Source: an uncultured Acetatifactor sp. (GTDB lineage: Bacteria > Bacillota > Clostridia > Lachnospirales > Lachnospiraceae). Taken from it: a stretch of DNA of 64,000 nt. This document shows, in pieces, positions 41,583 through 50,463 of this stretch (positions are counted from its first letter, which is position 1; each line of letters starts with the position of its first letter). The notes beneath the pieces are model-generated. The model worked only from the letters and a program-made list of their open reading frames with translations, was not told the origin of the DNA and searched no databases. The DNA is taken from positions 38,902-102,901 of the forward strand of contig CAJTVB010000001.1 in the NCBI GenBank assembly GCA_910579755.1, read 5' to 3'. The position numbers were made by a program, and so were the translations under genes.

Positions 41583-42602
41583 ATGAGAGCCAGATTAGAT
41601 CAGATCAGGGAGCAGGTGCAGGCGCAGATCAAGAGCTGCGACACTGCCGACAAGCTGAATGAAATCCGGGTAGCCGTTCTGGGCAAGAAGGGACAGCTTA
41701 CAGAGCTTTTGAAGTCCATGAAGGATGTTGCTCCGGAGGAGCGGCCCAAGGTGGGACAGATGGTAAACGAGGCCAGGGCGGAGATCGAAAGAGTGCTGGA
41801 GGAGCAGAAAACCCGGATGGAGAAAGCTCTTCGGGAGGCCCGGATGAAGGCGGAGGTTATCGACGTGACGCTTCCGGCCAGGAAGGCCGAGCTGGGACAC
41901 AGGCATCCCAACACCATTGCCCTGGAAGAGGTGGAGCGGATTTTTGTGGGTATGGGCTATGAGGTGGTGGAAGGCCCGGAGGTGGAGAGAGATTATTATA
42001 ATTTTGAGGCGCTGAATATTCCGGCGGATCATCCGGCAAAGGATGAACAGGACACTTTTTTCGTTACCGGCGATATCCTGCTGCGCACCCAGACCTCCGG
42101 TGTGCAGGTTCATGAAATGGAGAAGGGAAAGCTGCCTATCCGCATGATCGCTCCGGGCAGAGTGTTCCGGGCGGACGAGGTGGATGCCACGCACTCGCCC
42201 TCCTTCCATCAGATCGAGGGGCTGGTTATCGATAAAAATATTACCTTTGCGGATTTGAAGGGTACGCTGGCCCAGTTTTCCAGAGAGCTGTTCGGCGAGA
42301 ATACGAAGGTCAAGTTCCGTCCTCACCATTTTCCGTTCACAGAGCCCAGCGCCGAAATGGACGTATCCTGCTTTAAGTGCGGCGGCAGGGGGTGCCGATT
42401 CTGTAAGGGAAGCGGCTGGATCGAAATTTTGGGCTGTGGAATGGTCCATCCCCATGTGCTGGAAATGAGCAATATTGATCCGGAAGAGTATACAGGATTT
42501 GCTTTCGGCGTAGGCCTGGAGCGTATTGCCCTGCTGAAATACGAGATCGACGATATGCGCCTGCTGTATGAGAATGATATTCGTTTCCTGAGGCAGTTCT
42601 GA
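41583..42602 (+). CDS. pheS: Phenylalanyl-tRNA synthetase alpha chain
   Basis: Catalytic subunit of the alpha2-beta2 enzyme that charges tRNA-Phe. 339 residues: an N-terminal coiled coil (about 1-80, binds tRNA), then the class II core with motif 1 and 2 regions GHRHPNTIALEEVERIF, MIAPGRVFRADEVDATHSPSFHQIEGL (about 196-222) and motif 3 FAFGVGLERIALLKY (about 310-324). A Cys pair CFKCGGRGCRFCKGSGW gives a small zinc-ribbon-like insert. The frame continues upstream into the T-box, but ATG 41583 after GGAAGAAGAC gives the standard N-terminus. Confidence 0.97.
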   Translation: MRARLDQIREQVQAQIKSCDTADKLNEIRVAVLGKKGQLTELLKSMKDVAPEERPKVGQMVNEARAEIERVLEEQKTRMEKALREARMKAEVIDVTLPARKAELGHRHPNTIALEEVERIFVGMGYEVVEGPEVERDYYNFEALNIPADHPAKDEQDTFFVTGDILLRTQTSGVQVHEMEKGKLPIRMIAPGRVFRADEVDATHSPSFHQIEGLVIDKNITFADLKGTLAQFSRELFGENTKVKFRPHHFPFTEPSAEMDVSCFKCGGRGCRFCKGSGWIEILGCGMVHPHVLEMSNIDPEEYTGFAFGVGLERIALLKYEIDDMRLLYENDIRFLRQF

Positions 42603-42720
42603 CGGAGGGGATGAGCCGGTTCAAGAATAAAGATTCAGGAAGATCAATTTAAGAAGATTAATTCGAGAATATAGATAAAGACAGATTTTAGAATAAAGCT
42701 TAGGAAAGGAAGTAAACTCT

Positions 42721-45150
42721 ATGAATGCAGCGTTATCATGGATCAGAGCATATGTACCCGGGCTGGAATGCACCGATCAGGAGTATTGCGACGCCATGAC
42801 TCTGTCGGGCACCAAGGTGGAAGGGTACGAGCGAAGAGACCGGAATCTGGAAAAAATCGTGGTGGGTCAGATTAAATCCATTGAGAAGCATCCGGATGCC
42901 GATAAGCTTATAGTGTGCCAGGTGGATATTGGGCAGGAGACTATACAGATCGTCACCGGAGCCCGAAATGTAAAGGAAGGAAATAAGGTTCCTGTGGTGC
43001 TGGACGGAGGAAAGGTGGCGGGCGGCCATGACGGCGGCCCCCTTCCCGAGGACGGGATTCGTATTAAGGCAGGAAAGCTTCGGGGTGTGCCCTCTCAGGG
43101 TATGATGTGCTCCATTGAGGAGCTTGGCTCCGACAGGAACATGTACCCGGAAGCGCCGGAGGAGGGAATCTATATTTTCCCGGACGATACGACGGTGGGA
43201 GCCGATGCCGTGGAGCTTCTGGGACTTCGGGATACGGTGTTTGAGTATGAGGTCACCAGCAACCGGGTGGACTGCTACAGTGTTCTGGGTCTGGCCAGGG
43301 AGGCGGCGGCTACCTTCCGCAAGTCCTTTGTCCCTCCCGTGGTGAAGGAAACCGGAAACCAGGAGAACGTAAACGATTACGTCAGCGTGGAGGTTCTGGA
43401 CCAGGAGCTTTGTCCCAGGTATCTGGCCAGAGTCTGCAAAAATATCAAGATTGCTCCTTCTCCCCAATGGATGCAGAGAAGGCTGGCCTCCAGCGGAATC
43501 CGGCCCATCAATAATCTGGTGGACATTACCAATTATGTGATGGAAGAGTACGGACAGCCCATGCACGCCTATGATCTGGACACCATCGCGGGACACAAGA
43601 TCATTGTCCGCAGGGCCCAGGATGGGGATCAGTTCCAGACTCTGGATGAACAGATGCGCAGGCTGGATGGAGATGTGCTCATGATCTGCGACGCGGAAAA
43701 GGAAATCGGTATTGCCGGTATTATGGGCGGTGAAAACTCCAAGATTACCGACAACGTGACTACGGTTCTGTTTGAGGCCGCCTGCTTCAACGGTCCCAAT
43801 ATCCGGAAATCTGCCAAGAGAGTGGGACTGCGCACGGATGCCTCCGGAAAGTTTGAGAAGGGGCTGGAGCCCCATAATGCTCTGGAAGCCATCAACCGGG
43901 CCTGCCAGCTGATCGAAGAGCTGGGCTGCGGAGAAGTGGTGGGGGGAACGGTGGATGTGGTCCGTCCCATGCAGGAGAAAAAGCTTCTTCCCTTCCGGCC
44001 TGAAAAATATAATAAGCTGCTGGGTACCCAGGTGTCCGGGGAGGAAATGCTGGAAATCTTCCGCCGGCTGGAGATCGGGATCCGGGAAAAGGAGGACGGT
44101 GCAGCGGAGCTTGTGATTCCCTGGTTCCGTCAGGACTTAAACTGCGATGCCGACATGGCGGAGGAGGTAGCCAGATTTTACGGCTATGACAAAATCCCCA
44201 CCACCCTGCCCGACGGCGAGGCCACCGCAGGGAAGCTTTCCTATAAGCTTCGCATTGAGCAGAAGGCCAGGGACGTGGCCGAATACTGCGGATTTTCCCA
44301 AGGAATGTGCTATTCCTTTGAGAGTCCCAGAGTATTTGACAGGCTGCTGCTGCCGGAGGACGATGCACTTCGCCGCACAGTGACCATTACCAATCCTCTG
44401 GGAGAGGATTTCTCCGTTATGCGGACCATTTCCCTGAATGGAATGCTCACCAGCCTTGCATCCAACTATAACCGCAGAAACAGGAACGTAAAGCTGTATG
44501 AGCTTGGAAATATTTATCTGCCGGGAGAGCTTCCTTTAAAGGAGCTGCCCGACGAGAGGATGCAGTTCACCCTGGGCTTTTACGGGGAGGGGGATTTCTA
44601 TACCATGAAGGGCGCGGTGGAAGAATTTTTTGCCTGTGTGGGAATGAAGAAAAGACCTGCCTATGACCCCCATGCCCAAAAGACCTTCCTGCATCCCGGA
44701 CGTCAGGCGCTGATCGGATATGAAGGTGTCACTGTAGGCTTCCTGGGAGAGGTGCACCCCCAGGTTCTGGACAATTACGGGATTGGGGAGAGAGCCTATG
44801 TGGCGGTGCTGGATATGCCGGCGCTGGAACCCTTTACCACCTTTGACAGAAAATATGAGGGCGTGGCAAAATATCCCGCGGTGAAACGGGACCTGAGTAT
44901 GGTGGTGCCGAAGAGCATTCTGGCCGGGGAGATCGAAGGCGTGATCACCCAGAGGGCGGGAAAGCTTTTAGAGACCTTGGAGCTCTTTGATGTCTATGAG
45001 GGATCTCAGATCAAAGAGGGCTTCAAATCCATGGCGTATTCCGTTACCTTCCGAGCGAAAGACAGAACGCTGGAGGAGGCCGATGTAAACGGAGCCATGA
45101 AGAAGATCCTGAACGGACTGGAGCAGATGGGAATCGAGCTGAGAAGCTAA
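42721..45150 (+). CDS. pheT: Phenylalanyl-tRNA synthetase beta chain
   Basis: 809 residues, full length. The domains follow the usual order: N-terminal domain, EMAP/OB-like tRNA-binding domain (about 40-150, VGQIKSIEKHPDADKLIVCQVDIG), B3/4 editing domain (about 215-390), B5, the class II-like core and the C-terminal FDX-anticodon-binding domain (about 715-809, KYPAVKRDLSMVV). GGAAAGGAAG precedes the ATG. The 118-base gap after pheS is AT-rich and holds nothing I recognise. Confidence 0.97.
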   Translation: MNAALSWIRAYVPGLECTDQEYCDAMTLSGTKVEGYERRDRNLEKIVVGQIKSIEKHPDADKLIVCQVDIGQETIQIVTGARNVKEGNKVPVVLDGGKVAGGHDGGPLPEDGIRIKAGKLRGVPSQGMMCSIEELGSDRNMYPEAPEEGIYIFPDDTTVGADAVELLGLRDTVFEYEVTSNRVDCYSVLGLAREAAATFRKSFVPPVVKETGNQENVNDYVSVEVLDQELCPRYLARVCKNIKIAPSPQWMQRRLASSGIRPINNLVDITNYVMEEYGQPMHAYDLDTIAGHKIIVRRAQDGDQFQTLDEQMRRLDGDVLMICDAEKEIGIAGIMGGENSKITDNVTTVLFEAACFNGPNIRKSAKRVGLRTDASGKFEKGLEPHNALEAINRACQLIEELGCGEVVGGTVDVVRPMQEKKLLPFRPEKYNKLLGTQVSGEEMLEIFRRLEIGIREKEDGAAELVIPWFRQDLNCDADMAEEVARFYGYDKIPTTLPDGEATAGKLSYKLRIEQKARDVAEYCGFSQGMCYSFESPRVFDRLLLPEDDALRRTVTITNPLGEDFSVMRTISLNGMLTSLASNYNRRNRNVKLYELGNIYLPGELPLKELPDERMQFTLGFYGEGDFYTMKGAVEEFFACVGMKKRPAYDPHAQKTFLHPGRQALIGYEGVTVGFLGEVHPQVLDNYGIGERAYVAVLDMPALEPFTTFDRKYEGVAKYPAVKRDLSMVVPKSILAGEIEGVITQRAGKLLETLELFDVYEGSQIKEGFKSMAYSVTFRAKDRTLEEADVNGAMKKILNGLEQMGIELRS

Positions 45151-45213
45151 ATCCGATAGTTTTTGAAATGATAAAGCTGAAGCTGTAAAAAAAGAGAGTT
45201 AGGAGTAAAGACA

Positions 45214-46716
45214 ATGGAAAAGAAAAACACATGGGAGACCTACGACGAGAAGAGACTGAAAAAGCTGGAGAAGGTGAACAAAGAATACAGAGAATTTCTG
45301 GACAACGGAAAGACGGAGCGGGAGTGCATCGACACTATTGTGAACACCATTGAAGCAGAAGGCTACCGGGAGCTGGAGAGTCTGATCCGGGAGGGACATA
45401 CGCTCCGGCAGGGCGACAAGGTATACAGCGTCTGGATGAACAAATCCATTGTGATGTTCCAGGTGGGAAGCAAGCCCATAAGCCAGGGCCTTAATATCCT
45501 GGGAGCGCATATCGACAGCCCCAGGCTGGACGTGAAGCAGAATCCTCTCTATGAGGACGGCGGAATGGCTTATCTGGATACCCACTATTACGGCGGCGTG
45601 AAAAAATATCAGTGGGTGGCTCTCCCTCTTGCCATTCACGGCGTGGTGGTGAAAAAGGACGGAACCACCATTGAATTGAATATCGGTGAAAATGAGGATG
45701 ATCCGGTATTTTTTGTTTCCGATCTGCTGATCCATCTGGCAGGAGAACAGCTGGAGAAAAAAGCGGCGAAGGTCATCGAGGGCGAGGCTCTGGATCTGAT
45801 CGTGGGAAGCCGTCCCATTTTGCTGGGACAGGCGGAGGAGGAAGAGCGGTCTGAGAAGGTAGAAAAACATTCTGAGAAGGATGAAAAGAATACTGAAAAG
45901 GACGAAAAGCATTCCGATAAGGGCAATAAGAGCGGGGAAGGTAAGGCTAAGGAGGCAGTGAAGGCCGGAATTCTTGATATTCTGAAAAAGACCTATGATA
46001 TCGAGGAGGAGGATTTCATCTCTGCGGAGCTGGAGATTGTTCCTGCCGGTAAGGCCAGAGAGGCAGGCTTTGACCGCAGTATGATCCTTGCCTACGGTCA
46101 GGACGACAGAGTATGTGCCTTTACATCCATGCGCGCCATGCTGGATATCAAGGAGACTGAAAGATGCGTCTGCTGTATCCTGGTGGATAAGGAGGAAATC
46201 GGCTCCGTAGGCGCCACGGGCATGCAGTCCCGTTTCTTTGAGAATGCGGTGGCAGAGCTGATGAATCTGGCGGGAGAGTACAGCGAGCTGAATGTGCGCC
46301 GGTGTCTGGCCCACAGCTGCATGCTGTCCTCGGATGTGAGCGCAGGCTACGATCCCTCCTATGCTTCCTGCTTTGAGAAAAAGAATGCGGCCTTTATGGG
46401 CTGTGGAATGGTGTTCAATAAATTTACCGGTTCCCGGGGAAAATCCGGATCCAATGATGCCAATGCGGAATATATTGCCCACCTGCGGAAAGTGCTTGAC
46501 GATAAGAAAATTGTTTACCAGACAGCGGAGCTGGGCAAGGTAGATGTGGGCGGAGGCGGAACCATCGCTTATATTCTGGCATTGTACGGCATGAATGTCA
46601 TTGATTGCGGCGTGGCCGTACTGAATATGCATGCGCCCTGGGAGGCTGTGAGCAAGGCCGATGTCTACGAGACATACCGGGGCTACAAGGCCTTTGCAGA
46701 AGGAGCGGACCTGTGA
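45214..46716 (+). CDS. M18-family aminopeptidase with charged insert
   Basis: A cytoplasmic zinc aminopeptidase of 500 residues. Metal-binding motifs are GAHIDSPRLDVKQNPLYEDGG (about 95-115), VDKEEIGSVGATGMQS (about 327-342) and the C-terminal CGVAVLNMHAPWE. Between about 207 and 248 lies a low-complexity stretch rich in Glu, Lys and Asp with repeated SEKDEK/TEKDEK units, encoded by a short tandem DNA repeat near 45850-45920. The insert is in a surface loop position and probably flexible. Starts 63 bases after pheT; ends in a GTGA overlap with queA. Confidence 0.9.
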   Translation: MEKKNTWETYDEKRLKKLEKVNKEYREFLDNGKTERECIDTIVNTIEAEGYRELESLIREGHTLRQGDKVYSVWMNKSIVMFQVGSKPISQGLNILGAHIDSPRLDVKQNPLYEDGGMAYLDTHYYGGVKKYQWVALPLAIHGVVVKKDGTTIELNIGENEDDPVFFVSDLLIHLAGEQLEKKAAKVIEGEALDLIVGSRPILLGQAEEEERSEKVEKHSEKDEKNTEKDEKHSDKGNKSGEGKAKEAVKAGILDILKKTYDIEEEDFISAELEIVPAGKAREAGFDRSMILAYGQDDRVCAFTSMRAMLDIKETERCVCCILVDKEEIGSVGATGMQSRFFENAVAELMNLAGEYSELNVRRCLAHSCMLSSDVSAGYDPSYASCFEKKNAAFMGCGMVFNKFTGSRGKSGSNDANAEYIAHLRKVLDDKKIVYQTAELGKVDVGGGGTIAYILALYGMNVIDCGVAVLNMHAPWEAVSKADVYETYRGYKAFAEGADL

Positions 46717-47738
46717 AAAAGAGCGATTTTGCCTTTGATCTGCCCAAGGAGCTGATCGCCCAGGATCCCCTGAAGGACCGCTCGTCCTCCAGGCTCCTGG
46801 TGCTGGATCGGCGTTCGGGCGCCGTCTCTCATCATGTGTTCAGGGAAATTGGGGACTTCTTAAGGCCCGGAGACTGTCTGGTGCTGAACAACACCAAAGT
46901 CATACCGGCCAGGCTTCTGGGAGAGAGAGAGGGCACCGGCGCTCATGTGGAGGTGCTTCTGCTGAAACGCCGGGACAAGGACGTATGGGAGACTTTGGTA
47001 AAACCCGGGAAAAAGTGCCGTCCGGGCACGAAGCTGGAGTTTGGCGGAGGTGTACTGAAGGCGGAAGTGGTGGAAACGGTGGAGGAGGGTAACCGGCTGG
47101 TCCGCTTCGAATATGAAGGAATTTTTGAGGAGGTGCTGGACCGTCTGGGAGAAATGCCTCTGCCGCCTTATATTACGCACAAGCTTTCGGACCGAAACCG
47201 TTACCAGACTGTGTATGCAAAATATGAGGGATCTGCCGCGGCGCCTACCGCAGGGCTTCATTTTACGGAGGAGCTGCTGGGACAGATCAGATCCAGGGGT
47301 GTGCAGACTGCCTTTGTGACGCTTCACGTGGGTCTGGGAACCTTCCGCCCGGTGAAGGAAGACGATATTCTGGAGCATCATATGCATTCGGAGGCCTATC
47401 AGATTTCCCAACAGGCCGCAGACCTGATTAACCGCACAAAAGCGTCAGGGGGCCGGGTGATCTGCGTGGGAACCACCAGCTGCCGGACCGTGGAAAGTGC
47501 GGCAGATGAAAGAGGCATGGTCAGGCCGGGAAGCGCCGATACGGAGATCTTTATTTATCCCGGATATGAATTCAAGGTATTGGACGGGCTGATCACCAAT
47601 TTCCATCTGCCGGAATCCACGCTGGTGATGCTGGTTTCGGCTCTGGCAGGGCGTGAGCAGGTGCTGGGGGCTTATGCGGAGGCCGTCCGGGAGCGTTACC
47701 GCTTTTTCAGCTTTGGGGATGCGATGCTGGTGGTGTGA
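46713..47738 (+). CDS. queA: S-adenosylmethionine:tRNA ribosyltransferase-isomerase
   Basis: Adds the cyclopentene ring precursor from SAM to preQ1-tRNA in queuosine synthesis. 341 residues. Family signatures: FDLPKELIAQDPLKDRSSSRLLVLDR (about 6-31), NNTKVIPARLLGER (about 59-72), AAAPTAGLHFT (about 173-183), VTLHVGLGTFRPV (about 202-214) and ITNFHLPESTLVMLVSA. The GTG start at 46713 has AAGGAGCGG and overlaps the aminopeptidase stop in GTGA. An upstream in-frame start at 46605 is within the previous gene. No other queuosine gene is in the window. Confidence 0.96.
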   Translation: MKKSDFAFDLPKELIAQDPLKDRSSSRLLVLDRRSGAVSHHVFREIGDFLRPGDCLVLNNTKVIPARLLGEREGTGAHVEVLLLKRRDKDVWETLVKPGKKCRPGTKLEFGGGVLKAEVVETVEEGNRLVRFEYEGIFEEVLDRLGEMPLPPYITHKLSDRNRYQTVYAKYEGSAAAPTAGLHFTEELLGQIRSRGVQTAFVTLHVGLGTFRPVKEDDILEHHMHSEAYQISQQAADLINRTKASGGRVICVGTTSCRTVESAADERGMVRPGSADTEIFIYPGYEFKVLDGLITNFHLPESTLVMLVSALAGREQVLGAYAEAVRERYRFFSFGDAMLVV

Positions 47739-47749
47739 GTAAATAACAT

Positions 47750-48298
47750 ATGAAAAAGTATAAAAAAATTTTAGTAACCGCAGCGGCGGGGATGCTGCTG
47801 GTACTGCTTTATTTCATTATCTTTGGTTTTTCCGCTCAGAATGCGGAGGAATCGGGGAGCTTAAGCCAGATGATTTCGGAAAAATGCGTGAACCTGCTCA
47901 ACAGCCTGTCAGGCCGTCACTGGACGCAGGATTTCTGCAGCAATCTGACGGAATATTTTGAACATCCCATAAGGAAGCTGGCACATTTTTCGGAGTACGC
48001 CTGTATGGGCATCCTGGTTTATGTGCTGTGGGTCCAGTGGCTTAGAAAGGGGTGGCGGCTGTATCTGCTTGTTGTGGGCTGGGTGCTTGTGTCTGCGGCT
48101 CTGGATGAGTTTCACCAGCTGTTTGTGCCGGGGCGGTACGGCAGTCTGGCGGATGTGCTGCTGGACACCTGCGGAGGCGCTTTCGGCATGCTGTTCTGCA
48201 TATTGACGGCGAAGGCAGGGAAGGTCATTGTCCGTAAAAGAAAAGCGCGTCAATGCAAAAGAAAAGCACAACAATGCGAAAGGAAGAAAAAGAATTAA
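47750..48298 (+). CDS. VanZ-family membrane protein
   Basis: 182 residues with about four membrane helices. The conserved VanZ pattern is RKLAHFSEYACMGILVYVL (about 75-93) and LVSAALDEFHQLFVPGRYGSLADVLLDTCGG (about 112-142). The C-terminal tail is strongly basic with a repeated KRKA.QC.RK unit. VanZ-like proteins affect teicoplanin sensitivity in some species; most have no known role. Its stop codon shares TTAA with the converging tyrA stop. Confidence 0.87.
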   Translation: MKKYKKILVTAAAGMLLVLLYFIIFGFSAQNAEESGSLSQMISEKCVNLLNSLSGRHWTQDFCSNLTEYFEHPIRKLAHFSEYACMGILVYVLWVQWLRKGWRLYLLVVGWVLVSAALDEFHQLFVPGRYGSLADVLLDTCGGAFGMLFCILTAKAGKVIVRKRKARQCKRKAQQCERKKKN

Positions 48299-49392
48299 CG
48301 GATCTGCACCGCATATCCTTTCTTCTCCAGCAGAGAAACGGAGACATCTCTGGAGGCTTCGTCGTAAAATTCTACCCTCAGCACGCCGTCTTCGGATTCA
48401 CGGTTGTGGGTAATACCGATGTTTTTAATGCTTACGTTATGGTCGGCCAGCAGAGTGGCAATGTGTGCCAGGGAGCCGGTTTTGTCCGCAATTTCCACAT
48501 TGATGCTGCAGGAGCTTTTGATGGGACCGCTGGGGGCGTTCACAAAGGAATCACGGTAGATGCGGGAGCCTTCAAAAAATTCAAAAAGCCCCTGTTCCGA
48601 GCGCTGGTCCAGCTGTGCTTTCACGGCTTTCAGGGATCGGATGTAATCCTCCAGAAGGGCGGAAATATTCTCGGTGTTGGTCAGGCAGATCTGCTGCCAC
48701 ATGAGGGCGGAGGAGGAGGCGATCCGGGTGATGTCCTTAAAGCCTCCGGCGGCAACCATTTTCATCAGGCCGTCCGGGGAATCACTGTCCCGGATCAGGT
48801 TGACTAAGGATGCGGCGACTACATGGGGCAGATGGCTGATGGCGGCTGTAATATAATCATGCTTTTTATGATCCAAAACCAGAGGAATGGCACCGATTTC
48901 CTCCACCAGCGTCCGAAGGTCTTCCAGCTTTCCGGAGGGTACCTCAGGAGTAGGCGTGAGGATGTAAAAGGCGTTTTCCAGAAGCGATATCTTGGAGTTG
49001 GCAAAGCCAGTGCGTTCGCTTCCGGCCATGGGGTGGCCGCCTACGAAGCAATGATCGAGTCCGGCTTCATGGACAGCCTGGTGAATCGCAGTTTTGACGC
49101 TGCCCACATCGGTGAGAAGGCAGCCCGGGGACATAACCTTTTTGACGGCACTCAGATTGCCGTCATTTTTTTGTACAGGAGCACATAAAAAAATGTAATT
49201 ACATTCGCTGAAGGCTTCATTGACGACAGGAACGGCAGCATCGACGATATGCTGTTCCCGGGCCAGACGCAGTGTTTCGGCGCAGGGGTCACAGGCGATG
49301 ATTTTGGTGCAGGGGCGGGCATTTTTCAGAGCCCTGGCGATGGAACCTCCGATCAGGCCCAGACCAATAAATCCACAAATGATATCTGACAT
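48295..49392 (-). CDS. tyrA: Prephenate dehydrogenase with ACT domain
   Basis: NAD-dependent conversion of prephenate to 4-hydroxyphenylpyruvate in tyrosine synthesis. 365 residues. The Rossmann motif is GFIGLGLIGGSIARALK (about 7-23); VGGHPMAGSERTGF (about 117-130) binds prephenate, and the regulatory ACT domain is at about 294-365 (SINVEIADKTGSLAHIATLLADHNVSIKNI). ATG 49392 with GAGG seven bases upstream is preferred to GTG 49395. Convergent with vanZ, overlapping by four bases. Confidence 0.93.
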   Translation of the reverse strand: MSDIICGFIGLGLIGGSIARALKNARPCTKIIACDPCAETLRLAREQHIVDAAVPVVNEAFSECNYIFLCAPVQKNDGNLSAVKKVMSPGCLLTDVGSVKTAIHQAVHEAGLDHCFVGGHPMAGSERTGFANSKISLLENAFYILTPTPEVPSGKLEDLRTLVEEIGAIPLVLDHKKHDYITAAISHLPHVVAASLVNLIRDSDSPDGLMKMVAAGGFKDITRIASSSALMWQQICLTNTENISALLEDYIRSLKAVKAQLDQRSEQGLFEFFEGSRIYRDSFVNAPSGPIKSSCSINVEIADKTGSLAHIATLLADHNVSIKNIGITHNRESEDGVLRVEFYDEASRDVSVSLLEKKGYAVQIR

Positions 49393-49445
49393 CACATTAC
49401 CTCATATGAATATTCTTTTTGTCGGCATTCAGCCGATACATTTCC

Positions 49446-49474
49446 ACTATAACACTTCACTGTACGAAAATCAA
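49446..49474 (-). promoter_or_regulatory. Promoter of tyrA
   Basis: On the minus strand: TTGATT (49474-49469), a 17-bp spacer and TATAGT (49451-49446). Confidence 0.65.
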
Positions 49475-49751
49475 TAGAGCCGCTCCCGTGAACCAGAGGG
49501 CTTTTGGTCCGCCCGGAATCCGGCCGGGCGGGGAAGCCGCCTCGAAAAAACGGGAAGAAGGAAATGAAGCAAAATTAACGTAATTTGAAACAAAATCAAC
49601 ACAACGAAACAAAAGGAATTCTGCTATAATATATAATGCACACTATATTATGGGAACAGTTTATTGGTAAAATATGATATACAATATTGTATTGACAGAT
49701 ATCCATCAGCCGGGATATAAAAGATAGAAGTCAGAGTAAGGAGGGATGTCA
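49475..49751. promoter_or_regulatory. Regulatory region before the LytTR/GHKL genes
   Basis: Two candidate promoters face right. One is TTGACA (49692-49697), an 18-bp spacer and TATAAA (49716-49721). The other is an extended -10, TGCTATAAT (49622-49630). Near 49656-49664, ACAGTTTAT fits the loose LytTR half-site consensus once. A GC-rich inverted repeat (CCGCCCGG / CCGGGCGG, about 49510-49533) lies further left and may end nothing in particular. The stretch 49561-49620 is A-rich. Confidence 0.5.
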
Positions 49752-50459
49752 GTGCGGATAGCAGTGTGCGATGACTGTATGGAGGATGCTCTGTCTCTCA
49801 AAAAATACTTAAGCGGGCAGGAGGTCAGGATTTATTCTGATGCCAAAGGTCTTTTGGAGGATGTAGAAGAGAAAAACGTACAGTACGATCTGTACTTTTT
49901 GGATATTTTCATGGAGGAATCCCAGAACGGGATCCAGCTGGCGGAAAGGCTGCGCAGGACACAGGAGGAAGCATTTATTTGCTTTGTTTCCACCAGTGAC
50001 GACTTTTACCGGGAGGCATATGATCTTTATGCGGTCCAGTATCTGATAAAGCCCGTGGGTGGGGAACGCGTCAGGAAGCTTCTTGAGAAAGTGCAGAAGA
50101 ATCTTGCCCGATGCTCCCATGATAAACAGAAAAACCTTATTTACTCTTGGTGGGGAAAAAGCGGAGCAATTCCCTATGGGAAAATTCGTTATATCAGCAG
50201 CAGGGGGCATACGCTCACCATACACTGTACGGATGGGAAGGTACAGGAAAGCACAGGGAAATTAAGCGATCTGGAACGGCAGATATGCGGGGATACGTTT
50301 TTTCGCTGCCACCAGAGCTTTATTGTCAACATATACCATGTGGAAGGCATGAGTGGGTCTGAACTGACAATTGCCGGGGAGCAGATTTCTGTGTCCAGAC
50401 GATATTATATGGAAGTAAAAAAACGATATCTGGAGATGCTGTTTGAGGGGGTGGACTGA
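49752..50459 (+). CDS. LytTR-family response regulator
   Basis: 235 residues. The receiver domain (about 1-115) has the acidic pair CDD, the phospho-acceptor in LYFLDIFME (Asp51) and the YLIKPV lysine. The C-terminal LytTR domain (about 130-235) has RYISSRGHTLTIHC and FFRCHQSFIVNIYHVEGM, the family core. GTG 49752 lies 7-8 bases after AAGGAGG; an ATG at 49746 is only one base from it. It lies five bases before its kinase and probably controls the exopolysaccharide genes that follow, or itself. Confidence 0.9.
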   Translation: MRIAVCDDCMEDALSLKKYLSGQEVRIYSDAKGLLEDVEEKNVQYDLYFLDIFMEESQNGIQLAERLRRTQEEAFICFVSTSDDFYREAYDLYAVQYLIKPVGGERVRKLLEKVQKNLARCSHDKQKNLIYSWWGKSGAIPYGKIRYISSRGHTLTIHCTDGKVQESTGKLSDLERQICGDTFFRCHQSFIVNIYHVEGMSGSELTIAGEQISVSRRYYMEVKKRYLEMLFEGVD

Positions 50460-50463
50460 TAAG

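Noticed and set aside
46600..46712. preQ1 riboswitch before queA
   Set aside because: queA overlaps the preceding gene by four bases, so there is no room for a leader.
49500..49560. Strong terminator of tyrA or an upstream gene
   Set aside because: The GC-rich inverted repeat lies upstream of the tyrA start, has no T-run, and no gene ends into it.
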